In this document: piece after piece, positions 1-5,630 of the stretch
Layout of the letters: each line of letters opens with the position of its first letter
Position numbering within the stretch: the first letter of the stretch is position 1
Origin: an uncultured Clostridia bacterium
GTDB taxonomy: Bacteria > Bacillota > Clostridia > Lachnospirales > CAG-274
NCBI GenBank assembly: GCA_910579745.1
Contig: CAJTVH010000027.1
Coordinates: forward strand, 31,238 to 36,867
Length of the DNA: 5,630 bases
Direction of reading: 5' to 3'
Made by a program: the position numbers and the translations under genes
Notes under the pieces: generated by a model
Told to the model about the DNA's origin: nothing
Databases searched by the model: none
The model's input: the letters and a program-made list of their open reading frames with translations, nothing else

Positions 1-600
1 GATTTGCGTAAGGCTGTAAATAAGCCGCCTAAAACCGTTGTTGAATACAGTTATCATAAAAGATGTCACAAATGTAGTATTGACAGCGTCAAAGAAAAAT
101 TAAAAGAGAAATCAGAATTTTTAAGAGATATAGTTGTATCAGTTTTTATATTTTTGGCGGCACTTGCTCTCAAAAATAAGGTTTTAAGAAATGATATTGT
201 AAATTTTGTTATGTCATTGTGGAACGGTATTTTATCAATAGGTGAAGAAACAATTAACTTTGCAAATGATGTAAGTATATTTGCGTATAAAATCGAAAAT
301 GAAACAATAGCCATTATTTTATATTGGATTATTAAAATACTCGTTATTTTACTTTTAGTTGCCCTTATAGCGGTCATTTGCTGTTTGACTGTATATTTTT
401 TTACAGTTAAACTGATAAAAGAAAAATGGGACACGTTACAGTCGGTTATAAGCGTTCTTACAATCACAGCGGTTATATATTTATCAGACTTAATTGATAT
501 AAAACAATTTTTAAATATAAATATAGTTTTTCTAACTATAATTATTATTTTTACAGAAATAGAGGCAAGAGTATTTTACACAAAGAAAAACAGATATTAA
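1..600 (+). CDS. Multi-spanning membrane protein, DUF6040-like, 5' end outside window
   Basis: The frame is open from the first base, so the gene very likely starts upstream; a TTG at 4 is a possible but unsupported start. Numbered from that TTG, the visible 198 residues begin with a basic, charged stretch containing a CxxC pair (C21, C24) and a lysine/glutamate-rich helix (about 27-41). Hydrophobic spans follow at about 42-57, 103-136 (long enough for one or two passes), 146-162 and 170-186, and the tail is basic. The layout (charged helix, short first span, a conserved-looking 'SLWNGI' patch, then WDT...VIYLSDLI and a last span) matches, from memory, the DUF6040 membrane proteins carried by Firmicutes conjugative elements. 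The function of that family is unknown. The gene is followed immediately by the ribosome site of the next small gene, so the two are likely co-transcribed. That it is a real membrane protein is clear; the family name is tentative. Confidence 0.75.
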   Translation, partial: DLRKAVNKPPKTVVEYSYHKRCHKCSIDSVKEKLKEKSEFLRDIVVSVFIFLAALALKNKVLRNDIVNFVMSLWNGILSIGEETINFANDVSIFAYKIENETIAIILYWIIKILVILLLVALIAVICCLTVYFFTVKLIKEKWDTLQSVISVLTITAVIYLSDLIDIKQFLNINIVFLTIIIIFTEIEARVFYTKKNRY

Positions 601-601
601 T

Positions 602-607
602 GGGGGG
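602..607 (+). promoter_or_regulatory. Ribosome binding site of the 43-residue ORF
   Basis: A run of six G (GGGGGG) begins one base after the upstream gene's stop codon and lies 7 bases before the ATG at 615. In AT-rich DNA this run is a strong reason to accept the small downstream ORF as real and translated. Confidence 0.6.
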
Positions 608-614
608 AATTTAT

Positions 615-746
615 ATGAAAAAGGATACAGCAAACAACATTAAAGTCAAAATAACTGTTTCCGACAATGTTTTGGAAAATATTAAAAGACTTAAAATCAA
701 CAGAATTTACGATATTTTGAAACCCAAAGCAAAAAATATCGAATAA
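615..746 (+). CDS. Small basic protein, 43 residues, unknown function
   Basis: ATG at 615 to TAA at 744-746. The ATG follows the G-run ribosome site by 7 bases and the upstream gene's stop by 14 bases, so this is probably the last gene of that transcription unit. The protein is lysine-rich. It has a short beta-like segment (IKVKITV, residues 9-15) followed by an amphipathic helix-like part (NVLENIKRLKINRIYDIL, residues 18-35). I see no membrane span, cysteine pair or recognisable domain. Its place just before a large serine recombinase is reminiscent of the small accessory proteins of Tn4451-type elements (TnpW and relatives), but the resemblance in sequence is too weak to name it. It could also be a truncated remnant of a longer protein. 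Confidence 0.6.
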   Translation: MKKDTANNIKVKITVSDNVLENIKRLKINRIYDILKPKAKNIE

Positions 747-760
747 AATTTTCTGTATGA

Positions 761-789
761 TTGAAATTAAAAGCCGGTTATGCTATACT
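761..789 (+). promoter_or_regulatory. Sigma-A-type promoter with extended -10, upstream of Rec1
   Basis: TTGAAA (761-766) and TATACT (784-789) are separated by exactly 17 bases, and a TG at 781-782 gives an extended -10. Transcription would start near 796 and give a leader of about 185 bases before the recombinase ATG at 982. This is the best promoter-like sequence I found in the window. A 9-base imperfect inverted repeat (771-779 with 808-816, sharing AAGCCG/CGGCTT) brackets the -10 and could be an operator, although no repressor is identifiable. Confidence 0.65.
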
Positions 790-823
790 TTATTAAGAGT
801 AACGTAAAATCGGCTTATCAAAG

Positions 824-956
824 GAAATGCTGATTAATTCAAAAGAAAAAATGATTTTTAAAAGAATATGTGATAGTGTTATTTTTCAACGAAAAATGAC
901 ACATAAGCGTATTCATATTTTTAAAAATTATTTTTTATCCTTTGTATCAGCACTTC
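824..956. repeat. Near-palindromic MITE-like element of about 133 bp
   Basis: The two halves are imperfect reverse complements over their full length. The outer ends pair as GAAATGCTGAT (824-834) with ATCAGCACTTC (946-956), 10 of 11 bases. The middle shares an AT-rich stretch (TTTTTAAAA and its complement). The centre forms a 12-bp stem, GTGTTATTTTTC (876-887) with GAAAAATGACAC (891-902), with one G-T pair and a three-base AAC loop. It contains no ORF. The terminal inverted repeats and small size fit a miniature inverted-repeat transposable element. I could not find a clear target-site duplication next to the ends, so it may instead be a native long hairpin in the recombinase leader. It accounts for most of the non-coding stretch between 747 and 981. 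Confidence 0.55.
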
Positions 957-968
957 TAATATAATTTT

Positions 969-973
969 GGAGG
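969..973 (+). promoter_or_regulatory. Ribosome binding site deciding the Rec1 start
   Basis: GGAGG at 969-973 is 8 bases before ATG 982. The in-frame TTG at 967 overlaps this site, so it cannot be the start; the gene begins at 982. Confidence 0.85.
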
Positions 974-981
974 TCGATTTT

Positions 982-2151
982 ATGAAAAATAAAGTAAATA
1001 AAAATGGAATTACAGCGATTTACGTTCGCCGTTCAGTCAGCGATAAAGACAAAGACAACAACTCTCTTTCCATAGACGCTCAAAAAGCGGAATGTATCAA
1101 GTATGTAGGTGAAAATGAAAATTATCGCATATATTGTGACGACGGCAAAAGCGGAAAAGATATTGCTCACAGACCCGCATTTCAACAGATGATGTCAGAC
1201 GCAAAAGATGGAGAGATAAGCAGAATAGTCGTTAAAAAATATGACCGCTTCAGCCGTAATATGCGTGAGTATCTTAACATCACAAATGAGCTTGATAATC
1301 TTGGAATAAGCGTTTATTCTCTTTCAGAACCTTTTAACACCGCTACCAAAGAAGGAAGAATGATGAGAAATAATCTTCTTAACTTTGCTGAATTTGAGAG
1401 AGAAACAATAGCAGCAAGGGTGGCAGACGCTTACAATACAAAAGCGAGGGAAACAGGCTTTTATCAAGGCGGCAAAATTTATTACGGATATGTTCCCGAA
1501 AGAAGAACAGTAAACGGCAAAACAGGTTCGGTACTTGTTCCGTCAGACAAAGCTGAAGTTATTGTAAAAGCTTATGAGTTATATAAGAAAAATGATGTTT
1601 CACTTGCTAATATAATTGATTATTTCAAGAAAAATAATATTGATATTACACAGCCGTCAAAACGTTCAAAAACAGGCAGAACAAATATGGACAGAAGCCA
1701 TTTTTCACGGCTTTTACAGAGTCCGCTGTATGTTCGTGCTGATAAAGAAGTATACAGTTATCTTTCATCAAAGGGCTATGAGATAATTGATGATGTGTCG
1801 GCTTTTAATGGCATAAACGGTCTGTTCAGACACACCGGAACAGACGGATGTGATTACATAAAAGTCGGCTATCACGAGGGGCTTGTTGATTCTGAGACCT
1901 GGCTTGCGGTGCAGGATAAGAAAAGTCATAACAGTAAATTCAGCAACAACTTAACAGCAAAAAACTCCTGGCTTGTCGGTTTAGTCAAATGCGCTTATTG
2001 TGGATACGCCCTTAATATTACTTACAGCCGGAATGTATCACGCACAATTCGCTGGAGATACTATAATGACGCAGGTTATTACAGAGCTAAAGGCTGTCTG
2101 AAAAAAAGGCTTAAATTAAGACCTGATGATGTTGAAAAAGCGGTTTTTTAG
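982..2151 (+). CDS. Large serine recombinase Rec1, catalytic and DNA-binding part (cut short by TAG)
   Basis: 389 residues from ATG 982. The N-terminal resolvase-type catalytic domain (about 10-155) has YVRRS with nucleophile Ser18 and Arg16, the DRFSR motif at 88-92 and the FAEFERE helix at 135-141. The 'recombinase' DNA-binding domain follows (about 165-310), then a zinc ribbon (about 330-375). The zinc ribbon shows C337-x2-C340 and C372, but the usual third cysteine is absent (tyrosine/asparagine around 360-362). Full-length relatives of about 500-550 residues also carry a coiled coil and a C-terminal beta tail. Here these lie in the same frame after a TAG at 2149-2151. The enzyme would cut and rejoin attachment sites to integrate and excise its element. 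It is preceded by a good promoter and ribosome site and lies at what appears to be the right end of an element extending leftwards. Without the coiled coil, the truncated product is probably defective unless the TAG is read through. Confidence 0.9.
   Translation: MKNKVNKNGITAIYVRRSVSDKDKDNNSLSIDAQKAECIKYVGENENYRIYCDDGKSGKDIAHRPAFQQMMSDAKDGEISRIVVKKYDRFSRNMREYLNITNELDNLGISVYSLSEPFNTATKEGRMMRNNLLNFAEFERETIAARVADAYNTKARETGFYQGGKIYYGYVPERRTVNGKTGSVLVPSDKAEVIVKAYELYKKNDVSLANIIDYFKKNNIDITQPSKRSKTGRTNMDRSHFSRLLQSPLYVRADKEVYSYLSSKGYEIIDDVSAFNGINGLFRHTGTDGCDYIKVGYHEGLVDSETWLAVQDKKSHNSKFSNNLTAKNSWLVGLVKCAYCGYALNITYSRNVSRTIRWRYYNDAGYYRAKGCLKKRLKLRPDDVEKAVF
2149..2151 (+). other. In-frame amber codon splitting Rec1
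   Basis: TAG lies in frame between ...EKAVF and AMKERLESI. The frame from 982 continues without shift to TAA at 2536-2538. A single change from CAG (Gln) or GAG (Glu) would create it, and both residues suit the helix at this point. Every other gene with its end in the window stops with TAA or TGA, apart from the IS transposase, which ends in TAG. Confidence 0.85.
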
Positions 2152-2538
2152 GCTATGAAAGAAAGGCTTGAAAGTATTAAAATTGCCAAAAAAGAAAGTG
2201 AAAAACCTGACAAGGAAACAGAAAATATAGAAGATGAGATACTCCGCACTGATGATGAGATAAAAAAACTTATGGATAAACTCGCTAACGCTGACAGTGT
2301 ACTTTTTGATTACATCAACGAAAGAGTAAAAACTTTACACACCAAAAAAATCTCTCTTGAAGAAAAATTACAAACCAAAAGCAGAAAGCATAAACAAATA
2401 GATACAAAACCGCTTGAAAAACCTATGAGCCAGTGGGAAGAACTGACTGTTGACGAGAAACATGATATTGCAGTTACTATGATTGAAATTATATATGTTT
2501 CAGATGAGAACAGCATTGATATAAGATTCAGCATTTAA
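2152..2538 (+). pseudogene. C-terminal coiled-coil part of Rec1, detached by the TAG
   Basis: 128 codons continue the Rec1 frame directly after the amber codon. The first half (about 2160-2400) is a lysine/glutamate-rich coiled coil. It is followed by W-E-E-L-T-V-D-E-K and an I/V-rich beta tail (IEIIYVSDENSIDIRFSI), the usual ending of large serine recombinases. In the integrases of phages such as phiC31 and A118, the coiled coil controls synapsis and direction of recombination. An ATG at 2155 exists, but no ribosome site precedes it, so independent translation is unlikely. The length, in-frame position and domain content all say that 982-2538 was one gene of about 518 codons. Confidence 0.8.
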
Positions 2539-2562
2539 GCGTGGTTAAGGTGTATATTCGGG
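2539..2562. other. Probable right-end junction (attachment site) of the Rec1 element
   Basis: Rec1 ends at 2538, and the helicase-like reading frame on the minus strand is recognisable only up to the proline codon at 2560-2562. Beyond it the frame reads EYTP and stops, which does not continue the helicase family sequence. The element-target junction should therefore lie within about 2539-2562. No second copy of the site is in the window, so the exact crossover point cannot be set. Confidence 0.4.
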
Positions 2563-2778
2563 CGTGCCAGTAGCGAAGACGCAGCCTTTTGAGCCTGTTA
2601 ATTCATCTAAGTATTGACATTTCATAGCTAAATCTTCTGCTCTTTGTGAAGCGCTTGAAGCGTTTATTCCGGCTACATTTCTTCCCATTTTTGTATTGAA
2701 AAATTTGTTTTTAAAAAGATGTGCCTCATCAACATATAATTTGTCAATTCCAAGTTCTTCGAACCAATCTGTCAAGTA
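2545..2778 (-). pseudogene. Fragment of SNF2-type helicase (motif II to motif III), mobile-element type
   Basis: A minus-strand frame encodes about 72 residues of a superfamily 2 helicase: WFEELGIDKLYVDEAH carrying the Walker B/DEAH motif II, then LFKN, MGRNVAGI, QRAEDLAMKCQYLDE, and FATGTP (motif III). This pattern is that of the very large SNF2/DNA-methylase helicases encoded by Firmicutes conjugative elements and their relatives, which run to well over a thousand residues. The fragment has no proper start: upstream the frame soon meets a TGA at 2794-2796. It loses homology right after ATGTP, where it reaches TAA at 2545-2547. It is a remnant lying between the 3' ends of two converging recombinase genes, and it cannot work as a helicase. 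Confidence 0.85.
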
Positions 2779-2795
2779 AAATCTAAAATTTCCTC
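2770..2795. other. Probable left-end junction (attachment site) of the Rec2/Rec3 element
   Basis: Helicase-like coding ends upstream of the LTDWFEEL segment at about 2770-2778, and AT-rich non-coding sequence leading to the Rec2 terminator begins. The boundary of the element carrying Rec2 and Rec3 is therefore placed here. This is inferred from loss of protein similarity only; no repeat marks the site. Confidence 0.3.
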
Positions 2796-2848
2796 AAAAA
2801 AAATAAAACACCTTGAAAAACTTATATTCAACCGTTTTCAAGATGTTT
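2795..2848 (-). terminator. Intrinsic terminator of the Rec2 gene
   Basis: On the minus strand, AAACATCTTGAAAAC (complement of 2834-2848) pairs with the complement of 2806-2821 over about 15 bp, with one G-U pair and one bulge. The loop is 12 bases. A T-rich tract broken by a single A follows (A-run on the + strand, 2796-2807). It lies 25 bases past the Rec2 stop codon. This would stop minus-strand transcripts before the helicase remnant. Confidence 0.85.
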
Positions 2849-2872
2849 ATTTATTATATAGTCAAAAAATAT

Positions 2873-4384
2873 TTATTTTGGGTTAAAAATATCGGGAAGA
2901 TTCCACACTATCTCAAATCTATCATTTGAGAAAATTTTAACCTCTTTAAGATACTTTTGAATTATGTCCTCAATCGCTACCGATTTATCCTTATAGCTAT
3001 TAATAATATTTTCTGCCGTTTCAATATCAGGCGGTAACTGTACCGCTGACATTAAACTATCTAATTTTGCTTGCAAACTGTTTATTAATTTTATAATTTC
3101 TTCTCTTTTCTGTAAATATCTCTCAATCGAAAGTATACCGCTTTTATAATCTGTATATAATAGCAATTTGCAATTATTAGCCGTTTCAATCTGCTTTTCA
3201 AGTTCCTTTAAGGTCTTCTTATCGCTGCTGATTTCTTTATGTGCTGATTTTACCGCATTTAAATTTATATCCGCAAATTGCATAAGTGTTTCAAGATGTT
3301 TAACAATAACATTTTTTATGTCGATTATATTCACTTTATCTGTAAAACAGTTTTCAAATAATTGTGTTCCGCATACGCAATAAATACGTTTAAGGGAACT
3401 GTCTTTAATGCTGTATTTATTCATTCTAATGACTGTTCTGCCGCAAGCGCCGCATTTAATTTTCCCTTTAAGTTCGGGATAATAATTACCGCCCCTGTTT
3501 CCGTTCTTTTTATTGGTGAACATTTTCTGAACCTTTTCAAAAGTTTCTTTTGATATAATCGGCTGATGTGAATTTTCAAATACAAGCCATTCAGATTTAT
3601 CATTACTGACTTCTGTTCTTGGTCTTATATTTGTATTTTTGTTTCTTGTAACAGTTCCGATATATACAGTATTTTGCAATATTCTTTTTACAGTATCTCT
3701 TACCCACAATGTATTTTTGCCGTAATCGAAATATTCTGATGTTGTCGGGATTTTTTCTTTATTCAGCTTTTTCGTGATTTCGGTAACCGTCATACCATTT
3801 TCAGCAAGGCTGAAAATATATCTGATATATTCGGCTGCTTTTTCATCAATATAGAGTTTATGGTTTTTCAATGTATATCCCAAAGGCGGTTTACCGCTGA
3901 AATATCCTTTTTCTTTGTAAATTTTCAACGTTGACTTTACCTTTTTTGATATATCGGCGCTGTACATTTCATTTATAAGATTCTTTAAAGGTACTGACAT
4001 TTCCGTAATCTGATTATTATAGCTGTCATAATTGTCTGTTACGGCAATAAAACGAACATTCAAAAGAGGAAAGATTTGTTCAAGGTATTCTCCTGTTTCA
4101 ACAAAATTTCTTCCAAAACGTGATAAATCCTTGACTATAATACAGCCTATAACACCTTTACGCAAATCTTCAAGAAGTTCTGTAATTGCTGGTCTATTGA
4201 AGCTGCAACCGCTATAACCATCGTCAACATACTCTTTGATTTCGGTTCGGCTTAAATCGGCATTATCTTTTATAAAACTGTGTATAATATTTCTCTGTCC
4301 CTCAATGCTTGTACTTTCGGTCTTTATTCCGTCAATATCGTTATCATCGGAGGACAGCCTCAAATAAATTGCCGTATATTTCAT
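2873..4384 (-). CDS. Large serine recombinase Rec2, intact, TnpX-type
   Basis: 503 residues, start ATG at 4384, stop TAA at 2873-2875. The catalytic domain (1-155) has YLRLS with nucleophile Ser11 and Arg9, SIEGQR at 26-31, DDGYSG at 54-59 and DLSRFGRN at 86-93. The recombinase domain spans about 165-285. A zinc ribbon has C311-x2-C314 and C336/C338 with C346, followed by a coiled coil (about 375-450) and the beta tail EVKIFSNDRFEIVW. All expected parts are present, and the length is normal for compact members; Tn4451 TnpX, about 700 residues, is a longer relative. It should excise and integrate its element by a Ser-DNA intermediate. The start overlaps the Rec3 remnant's stop by ATGA and has GGAGGTG 8 bases upstream (+ strand 4393-4399). 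It was probably the second gene of an operon whose promoter has been separated by the IS at about 5050. Confidence 0.95.
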   Translation of the reverse strand: MKYTAIYLRLSSDDNDIDGIKTESTSIEGQRNIIHSFIKDNADLSRTEIKEYVDDGYSGCSFNRPAITELLEDLRKGVIGCIIVKDLSRFGRNFVETGEYLEQIFPLLNVRFIAVTDNYDSYNNQITEMSVPLKNLINEMYSADISKKVKSTLKIYKEKGYFSGKPPLGYTLKNHKLYIDEKAAEYIRYIFSLAENGMTVTEITKKLNKEKIPTTSEYFDYGKNTLWVRDTVKRILQNTVYIGTVTRNKNTNIRPRTEVSNDKSEWLVFENSHQPIISKETFEKVQKMFTNKKNGNRGGNYYPELKGKIKCGACGRTVIRMNKYSIKDSSLKRIYCVCGTQLFENCFTDKVNIIDIKNVIVKHLETLMQFADINLNAVKSAHKEISSDKKTLKELEKQIETANNCKLLLYTDYKSGILSIERYLQKREEIIKLINSLQAKLDSLMSAVQLPPDIETAENIINSYKDKSVAIEDIIQKYLKEVKIFSNDRFEIVWNLPDIFNPK

Positions 4385-5049
4385 AATTCTGTCACCTCCG
4401 AATTTTCACCGTATTCAATAAGTTTTTCAAAGCCGTCAAGGAAATTGAAATGTATTTTTATTTCATCTTTAGAGAAAACTTCGATTTTATCAACAAGTGA
4501 CATAAGCCTGTAATCATCATCAAGGCAACTATTTAAATCTTCCACTTTATGTTTATATGAGGCGCAAATATCATTAGTGTTAGAATACCTTTTTATTTCT
4601 TTCTCAATGTTTTCAAGGCTTTTGTCTATAATGTTATTGTCAGCCTTGTATTTTTCTCTGAAAACCGCAAAATCCTCCGTACATATTAATCCTTTTTTTA
4701 AATCAGAATACAAATCAGCAATACATCTTGCGTTTTCTGATTGTTTGTATTTCAATTTTTCTTCTTCATTACGTAATTCTTTAAGTTTTGCCGGCAGCTG
4801 TCCTGATTTTGTAAACTTCTTTAAATATACCGTTTTGTCCGTAAAAACTTCTATGTATTTACTTATAATTTCCCTTACAACTGTCAGAACCTCCGTATCA
4901 CGAACACATATATTGCAATTTTCCTTTATTTTGGTATAATGAGTCTGGCAGGAAAGGCTTTTGTAATAGTTTCTTTTCAGATGATAACCACATTTACCGC
5001 AATAAACTTTGCCTTTTAACGGATATTTCGGTGTTGGATTGTGATATTG
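4381..5049 (-). pseudogene. C-terminal remnant of a third large serine recombinase (Rec3), cut by the IS
   Basis: The minus-strand frame is open from 5049 to TGA at 4381-4383 (222 residues); a TTG at 4755 is only an internal leucine. It begins within a DNA-binding/zinc-ribbon region (KYPLKGKVYCGKCGYHLKRN, then SLSC and ENC). It continues through a coiled coil rich in Lys/Glu and ends with DKIEVFSKDEIKIHFNFLDGF, the usual beta tail of these enzymes. The whole catalytic domain and most of the recombinase domain are missing. The break coincides with the start of the IS3-family sequence, where the frame meets a TGA (5050-5052). It overlaps the Rec2 start by four bases, so the intact ancestor probably formed a translationally coupled recombinase pair. 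As it stands it has no start and is presumably dead. Confidence 0.85.
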
Positions 5050-5088
5050 TCAATATGAGTTGACACTTTTTTTACAAGGATTCCATAT
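5044..5088. repeat. Left end of the IS3-family element, next to a 13-base palindrome
   Basis: Beyond the transposase stop, TGAGTTGACACTTTTTTT (5056-5073) has the TG start and AT-rich body expected of an IS3-family terminal repeat. The Rec3 reading frame breaks just before it. The sequence ATATTGTCAATAT (5044-5056) is a perfect palindrome around a central base and sits on the junction. It may be part of the target or of the IS end. The other IS end is outside the window, so neither the terminal repeat nor a target duplication can be confirmed. Confidence 0.4.
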
Positions 5089-5630
5089 CTAAGTTGCAAC
5101 ATCCAGAGATTTATAATATCTCTGTCGTTTGACCATAGGAGGGAGCCCCTCATTTGCGGAGCATATCCTCCTGTTGTTCCAATAACTGATGAAGTATCTC
5201 CAAATGAGGGTTTTCAATTCCTTTATATTCATTTCCTCAGTATGATAACGTCCATAGAGGAGTTCCTCTTTCATCCGCGCCCACATGCTCTCGCAACGGG
5301 CATTGTCATGACATCGTCCTCCTGCACTGTTCATACTTTGAAGAATGCCGTATTTATGAACCACTTTACGATAGGTTTCGCTGGTATACTGTGTTCCGCG
5401 GTCTGAATGGATCACGGCTTCACGGAGTGCCGGATACGATCGGACAGCGTTCTCAAGTGTCTGTCTGCACAGTGCCGCTTTCATGTTCGTATCCATTGCC
5501 AGTCCGAGGACTGCAGCGTCAAAACAGTCAAATATGGCGGACACATAGAGTTTCCCATCTTTTGCTTTGATTTCGGTTATGTCTGTAATGCATTTTTTTA
5601 ATGGCTCTGCAGACGTGAAATCCCGTTTCA
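5056..5630 (-). mobile_element. IS3-family insertion sequence, incomplete (continues past window)
   Basis: The region contains the C-terminal half of an IS3-type DDE transposase plus a short terminal non-coding stretch. Its GC content is visibly higher than the AT-rich genes to its left, which indicates a recent arrival from a different background. It replaced or displaced the 5' half of Rec3. Confidence 0.8.
5089..5630 (-). CDS. IS3-family transposase orfB, integrase catalytic domain (N-terminus outside window)
   Basis: The frame is open from the window's right edge to TAG at 5089-5091, giving 179 visible residues. A GTG at 5544 lies inside the domain and is not the start. The catalytic residues are all visible: the first Asp in CITDITEI (residue 16 of the visible part), the second in HSDRGTQYTS, and the Glu in CHDNARCESMWARMKEEL. 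The spacing is 36 residues by my count, one more than the usual DD35E. The tail has the typical YWNNRRI..GLPPM motif of the family. The protein cuts and joins IS ends, and in IS3 elements it is usually made as an orfA-orfB frameshift fusion; orfA would lie to the right of the window. No disruption is visible, so the copy may be active. Confidence 0.9.
   Translation of the reverse strand, partial: KRDFTSAEPLKKCITDITEIKAKDGKLYVSAIFDCFDAAVLGLAMDTNMKAALCRQTLENAVRSYPALREAVIHSDRGTQYTSETYRKVVHKYGILQSMNSAGGRCHDNARCESMWARMKEELLYGRYHTEEMNIKELKTLIWRYFISYWNNRRICSANEGLPPMVKRQRYYKSLDVAT

Noticed and set aside
66..467. Minus-strand ORF of 133 residues opposite the membrane protein
   Set aside because: It is the antisense shadow of an AT-rich membrane gene, with no ribosome site or recognisable domain.
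771..816. Inverted repeat AAGCCG/CGGCTT as a terminator for the upstream small gene
   Set aside because: The loop is about 28 bases and no T-run follows; it overlaps a strong promoter, so an operator or chance is likelier.
967..981. TTG start for Rec1 five codons upstream
   Set aside because: The TTG overlaps the GGAGG ribosome site that serves ATG 982.
747..981. CRISPR array, tRNA or riboswitch in the non-coding stretch
   Set aside because: There are no regularly spaced direct repeats, no cloverleaf and no known aptamer pattern; the stretch is explained by the promoter, palindrome and ribosome site.
2155..2538. Independent small coiled-coil protein gene starting at ATG 2155
   Set aside because: There is no ribosome site, the frame is identical to Rec1, and the content is the normal C-terminus of a large serine recombinase.
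3168..3603. Several short ORFs inside the Rec2 gene on both strands
   Set aside because: They overlap an intact, well-supported recombinase and show no family features.
4280..4939. Plus-strand ORFs over the Rec3 remnant and the Rec2 start
   Set aside because: They are hydrophobic shadows of lysine/glutamate-rich coiled-coil coding on the other strand.
5407..5601. Plus-strand ORF of 64 residues
   Set aside because: It is antisense to the IS3 transposase catalytic domain, which has all DDE residues.

Overview
The window is AT-rich (except its right end), with genes and families typical of mobile DNA in gut-type Clostridia (Firmicutes). That assignment rests on base composition, strong GGAGG-type ribosome sites and the protein families. 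No housekeeping gene is present. Every recognisable gene belongs to an integrative or transposable element or is a fragment of one, so this looks like an integration hotspot with nested insertions.

Left part (1-2538, + strand): the end of a multi-spanning membrane protein resembling the DUF6040-type proteins of conjugative elements, a 43-residue basic peptide, a strong sigma-A-type promoter, a roughly 133-bp near-palindromic MITE-like element, and then a large serine recombinase (Rec1). Rec1 is cut by one in-frame TAG into a 389-residue catalytic part and a C-terminal coiled-coil part. This is probably one end of an integrated element that continues to the left.

Middle (2539-2872): about 215 bp of coding sequence from a large SNF2-type helicase, running from just before the DEAH motif to the ATGTP motif on the minus strand. 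It lies between the converging ends of Rec1 and a second recombinase, and looks like the remains of a helicase gene of an older conjugative element, interrupted on both sides. A strong intrinsic terminator for the second recombinase follows.

Right part (2873-5630, - strand): an intact 503-residue TnpX-type large serine recombinase (Rec2), preceded by the C-terminal part of a third one (Rec3) that overlaps its start by ATGA. Rec3 lost its catalytic domain at about 5050, where an IS3-family insertion sequence of visibly higher GC content begins. The IS transposase (orfB) runs off the window end.

Taken together, there are three large serine recombinases: one intact, one stop-split, one decapitated. 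Rec2 and Rec3 were probably co-transcribed and translationally coupled, as in two-recombinase elements. I see no RNA genes, no CRISPR array, and no convincing new defence or regulatory system. The points most worth checking are the amber-split recombinase, the palindrome in its leader and the doubly interrupted helicase.
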